Positions 1-13,500 of a stretch of 64,000 nt of DNA are shown here, piece after piece. The notes under the pieces are model-generated. The model worked only from the letters and a program-made list of their open reading frames with translations. It made no database searches and was not told the DNA's origin. Origin of the DNA: Piromyces finnis (taxonomy: Eukaryota; Neocallimastigomycota; Neocallimastigomycetes; Neocallimastigales; Neocallimastigaceae); assembly GCA_002104945.1 (NCBI GenBank), contig MCFH01000001.1:682001-746000 (forward strand), in the 5' to 3' direction. A program made the position numbers and the translations under genes. Every line of letters starts with the position of its first letter. The stretch's first letter is position 1.

Positions 1-196
1 ATTATTATTATTATTATTATTTAATAATAGCTATTATCATATTTATATATATATATATATATGCAATAAATTATAATAAATATAGAAAATATTGTAATAC
101 TATAACTTAATATTAATTTTTATTTAATAATAATAATCCTTAATTTAAATAATTAAAAATCGATTTAAAAGAATATTAACCATTATAAATATTCGC

Positions 197-230
<34 letters not shown>

Positions 231-312
231 CTTTCTTTTTTCTTTTTCTTAATTTATAATTTTACATTAAATATAATACATCCATATGCAAGGAAATATG
301 TGTTTAAGCTTT
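1..312. other. AT-rich intergenic edge
   Basis: No coding signal is visible. The stretch holds ATT and AT microsatellite tracts and a long T run near 205-230. It lies just downstream of the minus-strand SLC66A2 gene and probably carries its 3' UTR. Confidence 0.6.
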
Positions 313-1316
313 TTAATCATCACTATCATTATCATTATCATTATCATGATTATCATTATTAATGAATGGTTGTTGTTCTTGGTTAATATCTCCGTTTATA
401 TTCTAAATTTTATATGTATTATGTAATTTAAAAAAAAAAAATTAGTATATTGTATAATAATATATTATATTGTTTTTAATTATTATTAGATAAGAATATA
501 AAAATAATTTTATAGAATAACTAATATAAATTATGATATTTACATAGTTTGGTGATGATGTTTCAATACTCCAGTAATGAATACACTGCATAATAATTAA
601 AAAGTCAATAAATAATTGGAAGAAACCACAATATATAAATTGACTTGGTGAATTATTTAAAATGAAATATCCAGTCTTGAAGGAATCTCCTAAAACCCAT
701 GTTAATAATAATGTTTTACTGATAGAAGTATGTTTTCACAATTTATTTTAATATTTCATTATTTATATAATGTAGTTTTGTTGTATAATAAATTATAAAT
801 ATAATCATTTATATTTCATTAGAAATTACTAATATTTCTTTCTTATATCAATAATATGATTATTTTATAAATTATTACCTGAAACCTTTTGATGAGCGTT
901 GTTTTTTAATCTTTAAAAGTTGTGGAATTCCTAAGGTAGCTTCTATGCCTAAGGCTAATGAACCTAAAAGAGAAGGATAGGTTTCACTATTTAATAACAT
1001 AATATTGAATAAAGAAAGAACAATACAAAGCCATGAAAGAATAGTCAAATAAGCATTGAATGAAGTCCATTTCCAGAATTTTTTCCAGTATTTTTTATCA
1101 AAAACATAAAAGAAATTAAAACCATAAAAAGGATTTTCTCCGAAGAATTCATTACTATTGGAGGTATTTATGCAAATATTTAATAATAAAAGTTGCATAA
1201 TTATCATGACTATAGCTTGGAATAATAATGCTTTACTAAAATGATTTAATAACCTATAATTAATTTTTTAAGAATTTCATAAAAACATTTATTATTAATT
1301 TCCATATATAATAAAT

Positions 1317-1359
<43 letters not shown>

Positions 1360-1791
1360 CTATTATAAAAATTTATAGTATTTAAAATATATTATAATTT
1401 ATAATAAATTATTTAAAAAATCTATATTATGAAGATATAAAGAATAAGTAATTTTACCAAAAGAAGACACGAATTATATTACTAAATAATAAAATTCCAC
1501 ATATAGCTAGTGAAAAACCTTCTGAAGATTTTGTCTTTATAACAGTATAATATTGGTCAATATATCTATTGACATTAAAGATTGTATTTTTTTTTTTTTT
1601 TTTTAAATTTTAAAATTAATACAGAATAATTATATTATTACATTACTACATTACTATAGACGATTAAATTTTAAGTTTTTTTTTATAAAATAAATTTAAA
1701 TGATATTTATATTATATTATATATAAAACTTTATCAATTTATAGTACCCTATAATAGGACCAAAAACCATGCAAACATCAACAAGAAACAT
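313..1791 (-). CDS. SLC66A2: PQ-loop membrane protein, SLC66A2 (PQLC1)/Any1 family
   Basis: Five exons on the minus strand: 1791-1748, 1565-1458, 1253-879, 718-544, 402-313. All introns are GT-AG and the model closes in frame at 263 aa, close to human SLC66A2 (about 270). Two PQ-loop repeats are visible. The first reads GYIDQYYTVIKTKSSEGFS, with Asp where the usual Pro of the PQ pair stands. The second is intact (GIPQLLKIKKQRSSKGFS) and is followed by TWVLGDSFKTGYF, the family equivalent of human WTSGDAFKTAYF. Hydrophobic segments fill most of the chain, so it is a multi-span membrane protein. The C-terminus is an acidic Asn/Asp tail encoded by GAT/AAT repeats. Yeast Any1 of this family acts at Golgi/endosomes and opposes lipid flippases; a similar role here is inferred from family only. 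Confidence 0.88.
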
Positions 1792-2988
1792 TCTAATTTA
1801 TATATTATATATCATATATTATTTATAAGATAATAATTATTACTTTAATTAAATAGTTTTACTTAGTTTACGTTATATTATTTATCTTAGTACCTTTTTT
1901 TTTTTTATTTCCTTCTTTTAAACTAATTTAGTGTAAATGTAATTTTGTTATATTTTTTTATATTAACTTTAATAAATACTGAAAGAAAAGTTATTATTTT
2001 ATATTTCTAACATTATTTAACAATAATTTATCAAAGCTCTTTTTTATTATATAGATTTTATCTATATATATAGTGGTATCTAGATATTAAAATATTAGTA
2101 TTTCCTTTTTATTTATATATTTAGATTTCACTTTTGTATAACTTTTTTTTTGTTATAGATTATATGCATATATTTTATAAATCTAAAACATTTATATATA
2201 GAAATTTACCATATATATATCTATAGTTTTAAATTAAAATTAATTCATTTAATTAGTAAATCTAAATGAATAAAAAAAGTGGATGATTAATTTTATTATT
2301 ATTTAAATAAATTAAAAAGAAAATTTAAACTTTTTTAATACTTTTTTTTTTTTTTTTAAATGAAGGGTTACAAGACCACTATTTTGCAATATTATAAAAC
2401 TAAAACAACAACAACAACAACAACAACTAAATCCTTAATCAGCAAATTTCTTATTAATACCATTTTTTTTTTTTTTTTAAAAAAACTTGATCTTTAAAAT
2501 TAAATTATATTTTAGAGATGTTATTCAATCTATTGAAAAACTTAAAAACAGGCTAAAAATAAAAAATCTAGAATTTAAAGCAATATATGTATATTTTAAA
2601 TATTTTAAATATTTTATTACTTTATATTTAAAAATGAAATACTTTTTTTTTTTTTTAAAATTTCATTATATAATTATTTTATATGATACTCGATATTATA
2701 TGTGTATAGAGAAAAAAAAAAGTCTAAAATTTTGCTAAAAATTGATGATTATTCTATAAATTAATATATAAAAATTTATATAAATATATATTTTTAAATA
2801 ATATATATTTATATTTATACATATTATTTAATGTTTAAACTTTTAAAATATATAGTGGTAAAAAAACTGAAATTAAATAATAGAACTATAATATAATTAA
2901 TAATAGTATGCAATAAACAACTTTTCAATTATTATTATTATTGTTATATATATATATATTTTCTGAAAAAAAGTTACTTTCATCCTTT
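1792..2988. other. AT-rich intergenic region with a possible orphan coding scrap
   Basis: This is mostly A/T runs between two minus-strand genes. A (CAA)n tract at about 2403-2429 sits in a short plus-strand ORF from ATG 2360 that begins MKGYKTTILQYYK. A second coding-like stretch (about 2512-2600, IEKLKNRLKIKNLEFK) follows an AG. No GT donor joins the two, so I do not call a gene. Confidence 0.35.
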
Positions 2989-5900
2989 TTACATTTCCAT
3001 TTCTTCATCTTCCTTAGTTTCCAAATATTCACCATCAACATTTTCATCATTATAAATTTGAGTGTTCCATTTAGGGAATATTCTCTTATATAAGTTCATA
3101 CAAACAGTATCTTGTTGGTTAATTAATCCATCGAATATACATTTCATGTAACCATGTGTACCTTTATTTAAAAATAGGAAAATTTAAATGATTAGTATTA
3201 ATAATTTTTTTTTTTAATCATAAAGTAATAATAAGAAAATTACCAATGGATTCACGAATGTGACCAACATGACCATATTTAGTAGTAAGTTGAATTGGCT
3301 TGAACCAGTTAATATCATCTGGATTGAAGAACATGTAACGAATAACAGCAGATTTTCTGTGAATCTTGAATGGATAACCGGTAAGAACAATCTTTTTAGC
3401 AACAATTCTGTTGGTATCCATATTTAATAATGAACCTGTTGCAATTAAAGTTGGGAATTCTTCTATATAATTTAGGAATTGCAATATTTAATGTAAATAG
3501 GTTAAAAAAATTATAGAATATATTATATTTTAAGCAATGATAAATTATAATTTTTTATATTTACCAATATTTTCATTTTCATTGTATTTAAACATTAATA
3601 CTGGAGCTGGTCCATAGGTAATTGGGGCATATGCAGTAGCAATAGTAGATCTACCTGGTTGAAGGAATCTTTCAGCCTTATGAACATTATTTGTACCACC
3701 ACGTGTATTTGAGGAATAAATTGGTCTCATAACGAATTTTCTAAAACCACAGTGAACAACTACTGGGTCCTTAGCCTTAACGACTTCTTCACAATCAGCA
3801 TGTTTAGTAACAACATAGTTAACAACACACATTTTTTGTTCATGTGGTAATAAACTGAAGACAATGAATGGCTTCTTTGGATTGTAGTTGTCTACAACAA
3901 AACAAATGACAAAAATAATTATTAATCATAATTATTTTTAATTAATAGATTATTTTTTAAAATGTCTATTACTATTAAAAATAATTTATATTAAATAAAA
4001 ATTTTTATTATAAATACCATAAAGTGATTTTGGTACATTATTAATGTAAATGGAGATTCTTCTACCTGGTTGGACGTAGAATTTATCTTCATCTTCATCA
4101 CTAATGTTATTCATGGCCTTGAAAATTCTGGCCTTAGTTCTTTTAAAGTTTTCAAATTGGAATATTCTTGAATAATCAACTGGAAGATTTTCATATGGAT
4201 CCCATGGAGAAGTACGGAAACTACGTAAACCTCTGTATTTTTGGAATCTTTCTCTAGCTGGTACATCTAATGGTGTATCAATTTCATCTGGGAATTCAAG
4301 GTCCATATTAGCTTGATTCTTCTTTTCAACAAATTCCTTATAACTATTTTATTAATATTTATGTTACGAATTACTTTTTAATTTATATCCTAAAATTATT
4401 ATTATTAATCTCTAATGTAAAAATATGTTACTTACGCTCTTTCTTCTTCTTCTTCATCAATTTGAGCATCGAATAAATCATCTTTATTTGGAAGTTCAAG
4501 TTCTTCAAATTCTTCGTCATTTTCGTTAAATTCTGGTTCTATTTCTTCATTAGTGTTCATAGTGCTTTGCCATTCACTAATTCTGTTGTTAATAGAATCT
4601 TGATTGATTTCCATATTAATATCATTATCACTATAGTCGTCATCACTACCTTCTTCATCTTCGGAATCAACAATCCAGGCAGCTTGATAAGTGGAAGTAC
4701 CTTTTGGAACCTTTCTAATATCTTTAGCACCAGTTATAACGGACTTTGGTATTGATACACCGTTCATACCATCTTCCATATTTCTTACTCTTTCTTCAGC
4801 TTCCATTAATTCTTCTTCGGTAGGCCAAGTTTGTTCACCTTCAAATGGATCTGGTTCATTTTCAGAAATTAAATTTTCTTGAATATTTGGATCTGGGAAA
4901 AGGGTTCTTTTGAATGCATTTTCATCTACGGACATACCATTTTTATTGCTATGATCATGTCTAATATCTTCTTCAATTTTTTTAATTTGGAAATTACCAT
5001 AATTATTTAAATAAACTAAACTGTTTACTGAAAGTTGTTGACCTCTAAGATTACCAGTTACCTTTAAAACACCTTCATTACTATCATATTCGATATTATC
5101 ACTTAATAAATATGAGTATTTTTCTCTCCATACTAATTGCTTTGGTGTTTGCATTGTAACTTGTCTTAATAATGTTAAACAATCCTATTATTAATATAGT
5201 TATTTTATATGAAATAATTTAATTATTAATAACAAATTTAAACACAAATAAAACTATTAATATATATTATTTATATATATTACATTTTTTTCAGAAGCGG
5301 AGAATATTTTTTGTTCTCCTGGGAAATGATATTCCATATAATTAGTTAAAGCTTTTTTAATTTCTGATTTCTTTTTTTGTTGAATCTTTTCTAAATGCTA
5401 TTTTTTATAAATAAAAATATTTTTAATTTTAAAATTACTTTTATTTTTACTAAATATTTATTAAATAATTTTATTTTTTGTTGAAAATTTTGATAAATTT
5501 TTACTTGTACAACGGTTAAAACAGTAGGAACACCTTGAGATTTAATGGTTAATAAAACAAGTTCTCCAAATCTATCAACTTCTTCTTCAGCTGATACTAA
5601 GAACATAACATAATCAGCAACTTTAATTGAATCAAGAATTTCATTGACATTTCTTCTACATTGAATAAATTGTACTTTTTGTTTAAAACGTTCGACCCTT
5701 TTAAGTTGAAATTATAAAAATTTGTATATATAAGTTAGTTAAACCTAATTATTAATAGGTCAACTAAATTTATAAAATAAAAAAATAAATTTCGAATAAA
5801 TATACTTTAAAGTAATTGGTCTTCCGTCGTTGTCAACTGGATATTCTTTTTCAACAGCTTCATAAAACTTTTTTGTAACATCAATTGAATTGACATCAGT

Positions 5901-6412
5901 ACATAATGGAACAACAGCCTAATAAATTATAAATAATGTATTAATGTATAATTTTAAATTCAGTATTTCGATATATATATTTCTATAATTGGATTTTTTT
6001 ATAATTTTATTTTAATATTTACAATTATTTTTGGGGTACCGTTAGTTCCACTAAATAATCTATTAATGTTAATAATTTCTTGTCTTTTCTTATTTTGAGC
6101 AATTTTTGCTGCGTTTCTTCTATCAGCTTTAGAAATTTCATTTCTTTTTGCAGAATATTGAATAGATCTATTAACTTTACCTAATAGAATTATAGTTTTC
6201 ATTAAACATTAATATATTTATATAAATATAAATATATATTTGTAAAAAAATATTAATAATTCATTGTATGAACATATTATGAACATATTAAAAATTAAAA
6301 TTATTTTTTAACCTTTATTTTTAATTTTTAATTCCCCCTTTGAAGTAAATTTTGATTTGAAGGGTTTATTAGTTTGCTTCAAAGAAGAACGATGGTGAAA
6401 TGAATCTGACAT
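2989..6412 (-). CDS. TSR1: Pre-rRNA-processing protein TSR1 (40S ribosome biogenesis)
   Basis: Ten exons, minus strand: 6412-6313, 6180-6023, 5918-5806, 5697-5505, 5397-5284, 5184-4436, 4343-4018, 3891-3565, 3462-3244, 3161-2989. They close in frame at 823 aa. Tsr1 is a GTPase-like but non-hydrolysing factor that sits on the 40S subunit during late maturation. Family landmarks are clear: N-terminal basic [16 protein letters not shown], the degenerate G-domain segment [15 protein letters not shown], the [12 protein letters not shown] motif, [19 protein letters not shown] followed by a very acidic loop, [31 protein letters not shown], and the C-terminal [10 protein letters not shown] and THGYMKC blocks of the EF-Tu-like barrels. 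Introns are short (about 80-130 nt) and nearly pure A/T. It is divergent from PRP8. Identification is secure; exon edges are inferred. Confidence 0.95.
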
Positions 6413-7519
6413 TTTGAGTTGTTTTAAAACCCTAATATGCTTGTTTAAATTTATTCAACAATAATTTAATTAACAATGGGTTTTAGTTTATTAAAAAAAA
6501 AAAAAAAAACGGTTTAATAAAGAATTAAAAAAAAAAAAAATTTAAAAATTCTTTTAATTCGATTGGCTAAAAATAGAAAACTATATATTATAATAAAATC
6601 AAATATATTTATTTTTTTTTGGTTATACTATTAATTAATTTTAATAATAATGAAAATATTCAAAAAATTGTTTTTTCATATTTGAATTAAAATTATTAAA
6701 ATCTTTTTAATATTTTTATAAATACATTATGTAATAAATTTATTAATAGTATTCTTGTATCAATAGTCTATTTATTAAAGATTTTAACCAATCATAAATA
6801 AATATAATAATTTACTTATATAAAATTATTAAAATAATTAATAACATCAATAAAAGGTTGTAAAAACTAGATGATAAAACTGTTATATACGAAATATTAG
6901 TAAAATGATAAAACATTAAGCCTTAACTTTAGGTATAAAATGTAAATGTTTTTAAAATAAAATATTTTAAATAGTTAATTTTAATAATGAATCTACTAAT
7001 AATTTTCATTATAGATTTAAGTTTTTAATTGTTGGAAAATTATATATATATATTTTAATTAATAAAATTATTGATAGAAGTAATATATTATTATAATATA
7101 TTATATTGTATTAAATTTTATATTGAATTTGAAATTTTTATTTGGTGTATAATAATTTCATTTTTTTTTTTAATATTTTTTTTTTCAAGCAATTAAATAT
7201 ATAGAAAAAAAGAAGTAAAAGAAAAAGAAATCAAAAATTGCATTTTAATATTTGATTAAAATTGCAATAATTTATTATAATATATTGAAAGTTATATATA
7301 TTTTTGTTTTCTTTCTTTCTTTTTTTTATATTATTTTATTATTTATTTTTTCTAATATATAAATTATTTTCTAAGAAATTCATCAGCATAAATTACAATT
7401 ATCAAATTAATGTTTCCTTAATTTAATCTACAATTATAATATTCATTAGTAAAAATAAAAGAAATATAAATTTATATCTTTAGCATTATATAAACATTTT
7501 TAATATAATAAATTAAACA
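6413..7519. promoter_or_regulatory. Shared divergent upstream region of TSR1 and PRP8
   Basis: This is 1.1 kb of A/T-rich DNA between two start codons that point away from each other, so it must contain both promoters. Both genes are housekeeping RNA/ribosome factors. I see poly(A) and poly(T) runs but no element I can name. Confidence 0.5.
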
Positions 7520-10500
7520 ATGTCTTCAGTACCTCCTCCAACAGGAGGATATCCAAATGGATTTATACCACATCCCCAAAATCCATCATTGGGTCAACGT
7601 CCATATTATCCACCTCAAAATCAAGCAAAATCACAAAGTCTTGATTTACCAGATGATAAATTAAAGGAAAAAAGTATGAAATGGCAACAAATGAATTCAA
7701 AACGTTATGGAGAAAAAAGAAAGTTTGGTTTTGTTGAACAACAAAAGGAAAATATGCCACAAGAACATTTAAGAAAAATTATAAAAGATCATGGTGATAT
7801 GTCAAGTAAAAAATATAGACATGATAAGAGAATTTATTTAGGTGCATTAAAATATATACCACATGCTGTTTTAAAGTTATTAGAAAATATGCCAATGCCA
7901 TGGGAACAAGTAATTAAATTATAATATTTCATATATTTCTATAAAATTTTAATTTAGTTTTATTTTGTATATAAAATTGATTAAATATATAAAAGAAAAT
8001 TATTTGATTGATAGAATTAATTAAATTATTAAATATTTTTATCAAAACTTATTTAAAATAAACCCTTTTATTTAAAAGGTTCGAGAAGTCCCAGTTTTAT
8101 ACCATATTACTGGTGCTATTACATTTGTAAATGAAATTCCTTGGGTTGTTGAACCAATTTATTTAGCTCAATGGGGTACAATGTGGATTATGATGCGTCG
8201 TGAAAAACGTGATCGTAGACATTTTAAAAGAATGAGATTTCCACCTTTTGGTAATTATATTTATTCATTTATAATTTATTTTATTAATAATGTCTTAACA
8301 TTTGAATTTTAACAAATAAAAAAAAAAAAAAAAATTAAATGTATTAATTTAATGTTTTTTTAAATTGAATAAATTATTTCCATTAAACAGATGATGAAGA
8401 ACCACCACTTGATTATGGTGATAATATTTTAGATGTAGAACCATTAGAAGCAATTCAAATGGAATTAGATGAAGAAGAAGATGCTGCAGTATATGATTGG
8501 TTTTATGATCATAAACCTTTAGTAGATACAAAGTTTATATGTGGATCTTCATATAAAAAATGGAATCTTGATTTACCAATTATGTCAACTTTATATAGAC
8601 TTGCACATCAATTATTATCAGATTTCACAGATAAAAATTATTTTTATTTATTTGATCTCAATTCCTTCATTACAGCAAAATCATTAAATCTTGCAATTCC
8701 AGGAGGTCCAAAATTTGAACCATTATATCGTGATATTGATCCAGTAGATGAAGATTGGAATGAATTTAATGATATTAATAAAATTATTATTCGTCAACAA
8801 ATTAGAACAGAATATAAAATTGCATTCCCATTCTTATATAATTCATTACCTCGTTCAGTAAAAGTCTCATGGTATCATTATCCAATATGTGTATATATAA
8901 GAGCTGAAGACCCAGATCTTCCAGCATTTTATTTTGATCCAATTATTAATCCAATTTCATCAAGAACCATTGAAACTCATGTAAAAATATCCCATGAAGA
9001 TGAAGTATTTGGAGATGATGATGAAGATGATGATGATTTTGAATTACCAGAAGATACTAAACCATTCTTAAGTGATACCCCATTATATACTGATAATACT
9101 GCTAGTGGTATTGAATTATACTGGGCTCCAAGACCATTTGATAAACGTAGTGGTCGTTCAAGACGTGCTGTTGATGTTCCATTAGTTAAAAATTGGTATT
9201 TAGAACATTGTCCTTCAGGATATCCAGTTAAAATTAGAGTTTCATATCAAAAATTATTAAAGTATTATATTTTAAATTCATTAAAGCATCGTCCACCAAA
9301 GGCTTTAAACAAAAAATATTTATTTAGACAATTAGCTGCTACTAAGTTCTTCCAAAAGACTGAACTTGATTGGGTTGAAGTTGGTCTTCAAGTTTGTCGT
9401 CAAGGTTATAATATGCTTAATTTATTAATTCATCGTAAGAATTTAAATTATCTCCATCTTGATTATAACTTTAATTTAAAACCAGTCAAAACATTAACAA
9501 CAAAGGAAAGAAAGAAGTCACGTTTTGGTAATGCATTCCATCTTTGTCGTGAAATTCTTCGTTTAACTAAGTTAGTCGTTGATTCACATGTTCAATATCG
9601 TTTAGGTAATGTTGATGCTTTCCAATTAGCTGATGGTTTACAATACATCTTCTCACATGTAGGTCAATTAACTGGTATGTATCGTTATAAATACAAATTA
9701 ATGCGTCAAATTCGTATGTGTAAGGATCTTAAGCATTTAATGTAAGTATTTCTAATTAAAATTTTTAATTACATAGCTAGTAAAAAACTAATAAAAGTTA
9801 TTAATATTTAATTTAATTTATAATTTTAAATTAATTATTTTCATATAATGATTTTTAAATAATAATATAAATTATTTAATACAAATCAATTATCAATAAT
9901 AAATATAAATATGTGTCAAATAAATTAAAAATAGTTACTACCGTTTTAATAGTGGTCCAGTTGGTAAGGGTCCAGGTTGTGGTTTCTGGGCTCCAGGATG
10001 GAGAGTATGGTTATTCTTTATGCGTGGTATTGTACCATTATTAGAAAGATGGTTAGGTAATTTATTAGCTCGTCACTTTGAAGGTCGTCAATCAAAAGGT
10101 ATTGCTAAAACTGTTACTAAACAACGTGTTGAATCTCACTATGATCTTGAATTACGTGCTGCTGTTATGCATGATATTTTAGATATGATGCCAGAAGGTA
10201 TTAAGGCTAATAAATCTAGAACTATTTTACAACATTTAAGTGAAGCATGGCGTTGTTGGAAAGCTAATATTCCATGGAAGGTACCAGGTTTACCAACTCC
10301 AATTGAAAATATGATCTTACGTTATGTTAAGTCAAAGGCTGATTGGTGGACCAGTGTTTCTCACTATAATAGAGAACGTATTCGTAGAGGTGCTACTGTT
10401 GATAAAACCGTTTGTAAAAAGAATTTAGGTAGATTAACTCGTCTTTGGTTAAAGGCTGAACAAGAAAGACAACACAACTATTTAAAGGATGGTCCATACA

Positions 10501-13500
10501 TTACTGCTGAAGAAGCTGTTGCTATTTACACTAGTACTGTTCATTGGTTAGAAAGTAGAAGATTTTCTCCAATTCCATTCCCACCACTCTCTTACAAACA
10601 TGATACCAAATTATTAACATTAGCTTTAGAAAGATTGAAGGAAGCTTATAGTGTAAAGGGAAGATTAAACCAAAGTCAAAGAGAAGAACTTGGTTTAATT
10701 GAACAAGCTTATGATAACCCACACGATTGTCTTTCACGTATTAAAAGATTATTATTAACACAACGTGCTTTCAAGGAAGTTGGTATTGAATTTATGGATT
10801 TATATAGTCATTTGATCCCAGTATATAGTATTGAACCATTAGAAAAAATTACTGATGCTTATTTAGATCAATATTTATGGTATGAAGCAGATAAACGTCA
10901 TCTCTTCCCAGCATGGATTAAACCAAGTGACTCTGAACCACCACCACTTCTTGTTTATAAATGGTGTCAAGGTATCAATAATTTAGTTGATGTATGGGAA
11001 ACTGGAGATGGTGAATGTAATGTAATGTTAGAAACACAACTTAGTAGAGTATACGAAAAGATTGATTTGACATTGTTGAATAGATTATTAAGATTAATTT
11101 TGGATCACAATATTGCTGATTATATGACTGCTAAGAATAACATTGTATTAAATTATAAGGATATGAATCATGTAAATGCCTATGGTCTTATTAGAGGTTT
11201 ACAATTTGCTAGTTTCATTTTCCAATATTATGGTCTTGTATTAGATCTTCTTATTCTTGGTCTTAAGAGAGCTAGTGAAATGGCTGGTCCACCACAACTT
11301 CCAAATGATTTCTTACAATACAAAGATATTAAAACTGAAACTCGTCATCCAATAAGATTATATTCAAGATATATCGATAAAGTACACATTATGTTTAGAT
11401 TTACTGAAGAAGAAGCTCGTGATTTAATTCAAAGATATTTAACTGAACATCCAGATCCAAATAATGAAAATATTGTTGGTTATCCATCTAAGAAATGCTG
11501 GCCACGTGATTGCCGTATGCGTTTAATGAAGCATGATGTTAATTTAGGTAGAGCTGTATTCTGGGATATTAAAAACCGTCTTCCAAGAAGTCTTACCACT
11601 ATTGAATGGGATGAAAGTTTCGTTAGTGTTTACAGTAAAGATAATCCAAATTTATTATTCTCTATGTGTGGTTTTGAAGTTAGAATTTTACCAAAGATTC
11701 GTAGTATTCATGAAGAATTTACATTAAATGAAGGTGTATGGAATTTAATTAATGAACAAACTAAAGAAAGAACAGCTCAAGCTTTCCTTAGAGTTGATGA
11801 TGCTAGTATGCAAGTATTCCATAACAGAATTCGTCAAATTCTTATGGCATCTGGTAGTACCACTTTCACAAAGATTGTTAATAAATGGAATACTGCTTTA
11901 ATTGGATTAATGACTTATTATCGTGAAGCTGCAGTTCATACTCGTGAACTTTTAGATTTACTTGTTAAATGTGAAAATAAGATTCAAACTCGTATTAAGA
12001 TTGGTTTGAACTCTAAGATGCCAAGTAGATTCCCTCCAGTTGTTTTCTATACACCAAAAGAATTGGGTGGTTTAGGTATGTTAAGTATGGGTCATGTATT
12101 AATTCCACAAAGTGATTTAAGATGGAGTAAACAAACAGAAACTGGTATTACTCACTTTAGAAGTGGTATGTCTCATGAAGAAGATCAAGTTATTCCAAAT
12201 CTTTATAGATACATTCAACCATGGGAATCTGAATTTATTGATTCACAACGTGTTTGGGCAGAATATGCATTAAAAAGACAAGAAGCTAATGCACAAAATA
12301 GAAGATTAACCTTAGAAGATCTTGAAGATAGTTGGGATAGAGGTATTCCAAGAATTAATACTCTTTTCCAAAAAGATAGACATACTCTTGCTTATGATAA
12401 GGGATGGCGTGTACGTACAGATTTCAAGCAATATCAAGTTTTGAAGAATAATCCATTCTGGTGGACTCATACTAGACATGATGGTAAATTATGGAATTTA
12501 AATAATTATCGTACTGATATGATTCAAGCTTTAGGTGGTGTTGAAGGTATTTTAGAACATACATTATTTAAGGGAACATACTTCCCAACATGGGAAGGTT
12601 TATTCTGGGAAAAGGCTTCTGGTTTCGAAGAAAGTATGAAATATAAAAAGTTAACTAATGCTCAACGTTCTGGTCTTAATCAAATTCCAAATCGTCGTTT
12701 CACTCTTTGGTGGTCACCAACAATCAATAGAGCTAACGTTTATGTAGGTTTCAGAGTACAATTAGATTTAACTGGTATTTATATGAATGGTAAGATCCCA
12801 ACTTTAAAGATTTCATTAATTCAAATTTTCAGAGCTCACTTGTGGCAAAAGATTCACGAAAGTATAGTTATGGATTTGTGTCAAGTATTTGATCAAGAAT
12901 TAGAAGCTCTTGAAATTGAAACTGTACAAAAGGAAACTATCCATCCACGTAAATCATATAAAATGAATTCTTCATGTGCTGATATTTTATTATTTGCTGC
13001 TTATAAATGGAATGTTAGTAAGCCAAGTTTATTAAACGATACTAAGGATTCATTTGATGGTGCTACTACTCAAAAATTCTGGATTGATGTTCAATTACGT
13101 TGGGGTGACTTTGATTCTCACGATATTGAACGTTATGTTCGTGCTAAATATTTAGAATACACTACTGATAATATGAGTATTTATCCATCTCCAACAGGTA
13201 CTATGATTGGTATTGATTTAGCTTATAATTTACATAGTGCATATGGTAATTGGTTCGCTGGTATGAAGCCATTGATACAACAAGCAATGGCTAAAATTAT
13301 TAAGGCTAACCCTGCTTTGTATGTATTAAGAGAACGTGTTAGAAAAGGTCTTCAACTTTATTCTTCAGAACCAACTGAACCTTATCTTTCATCCAGTAAC
13401 TATCTTGAACTTTTCAGTAATCAAATTATTTGGTTCGTTGATGATACAAATGTATATCGTGTTACAATTCACAAGACTTTCGAAGGTAACTTAACTACTA

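Noticed and set aside
2487-2738. 83-aa plus-strand ORF
   Set aside because: Most of it is A/T-run translation (Phe/Tyr/Lys). Only its first 30 codons look coding-like, and no supporting exon could be joined.
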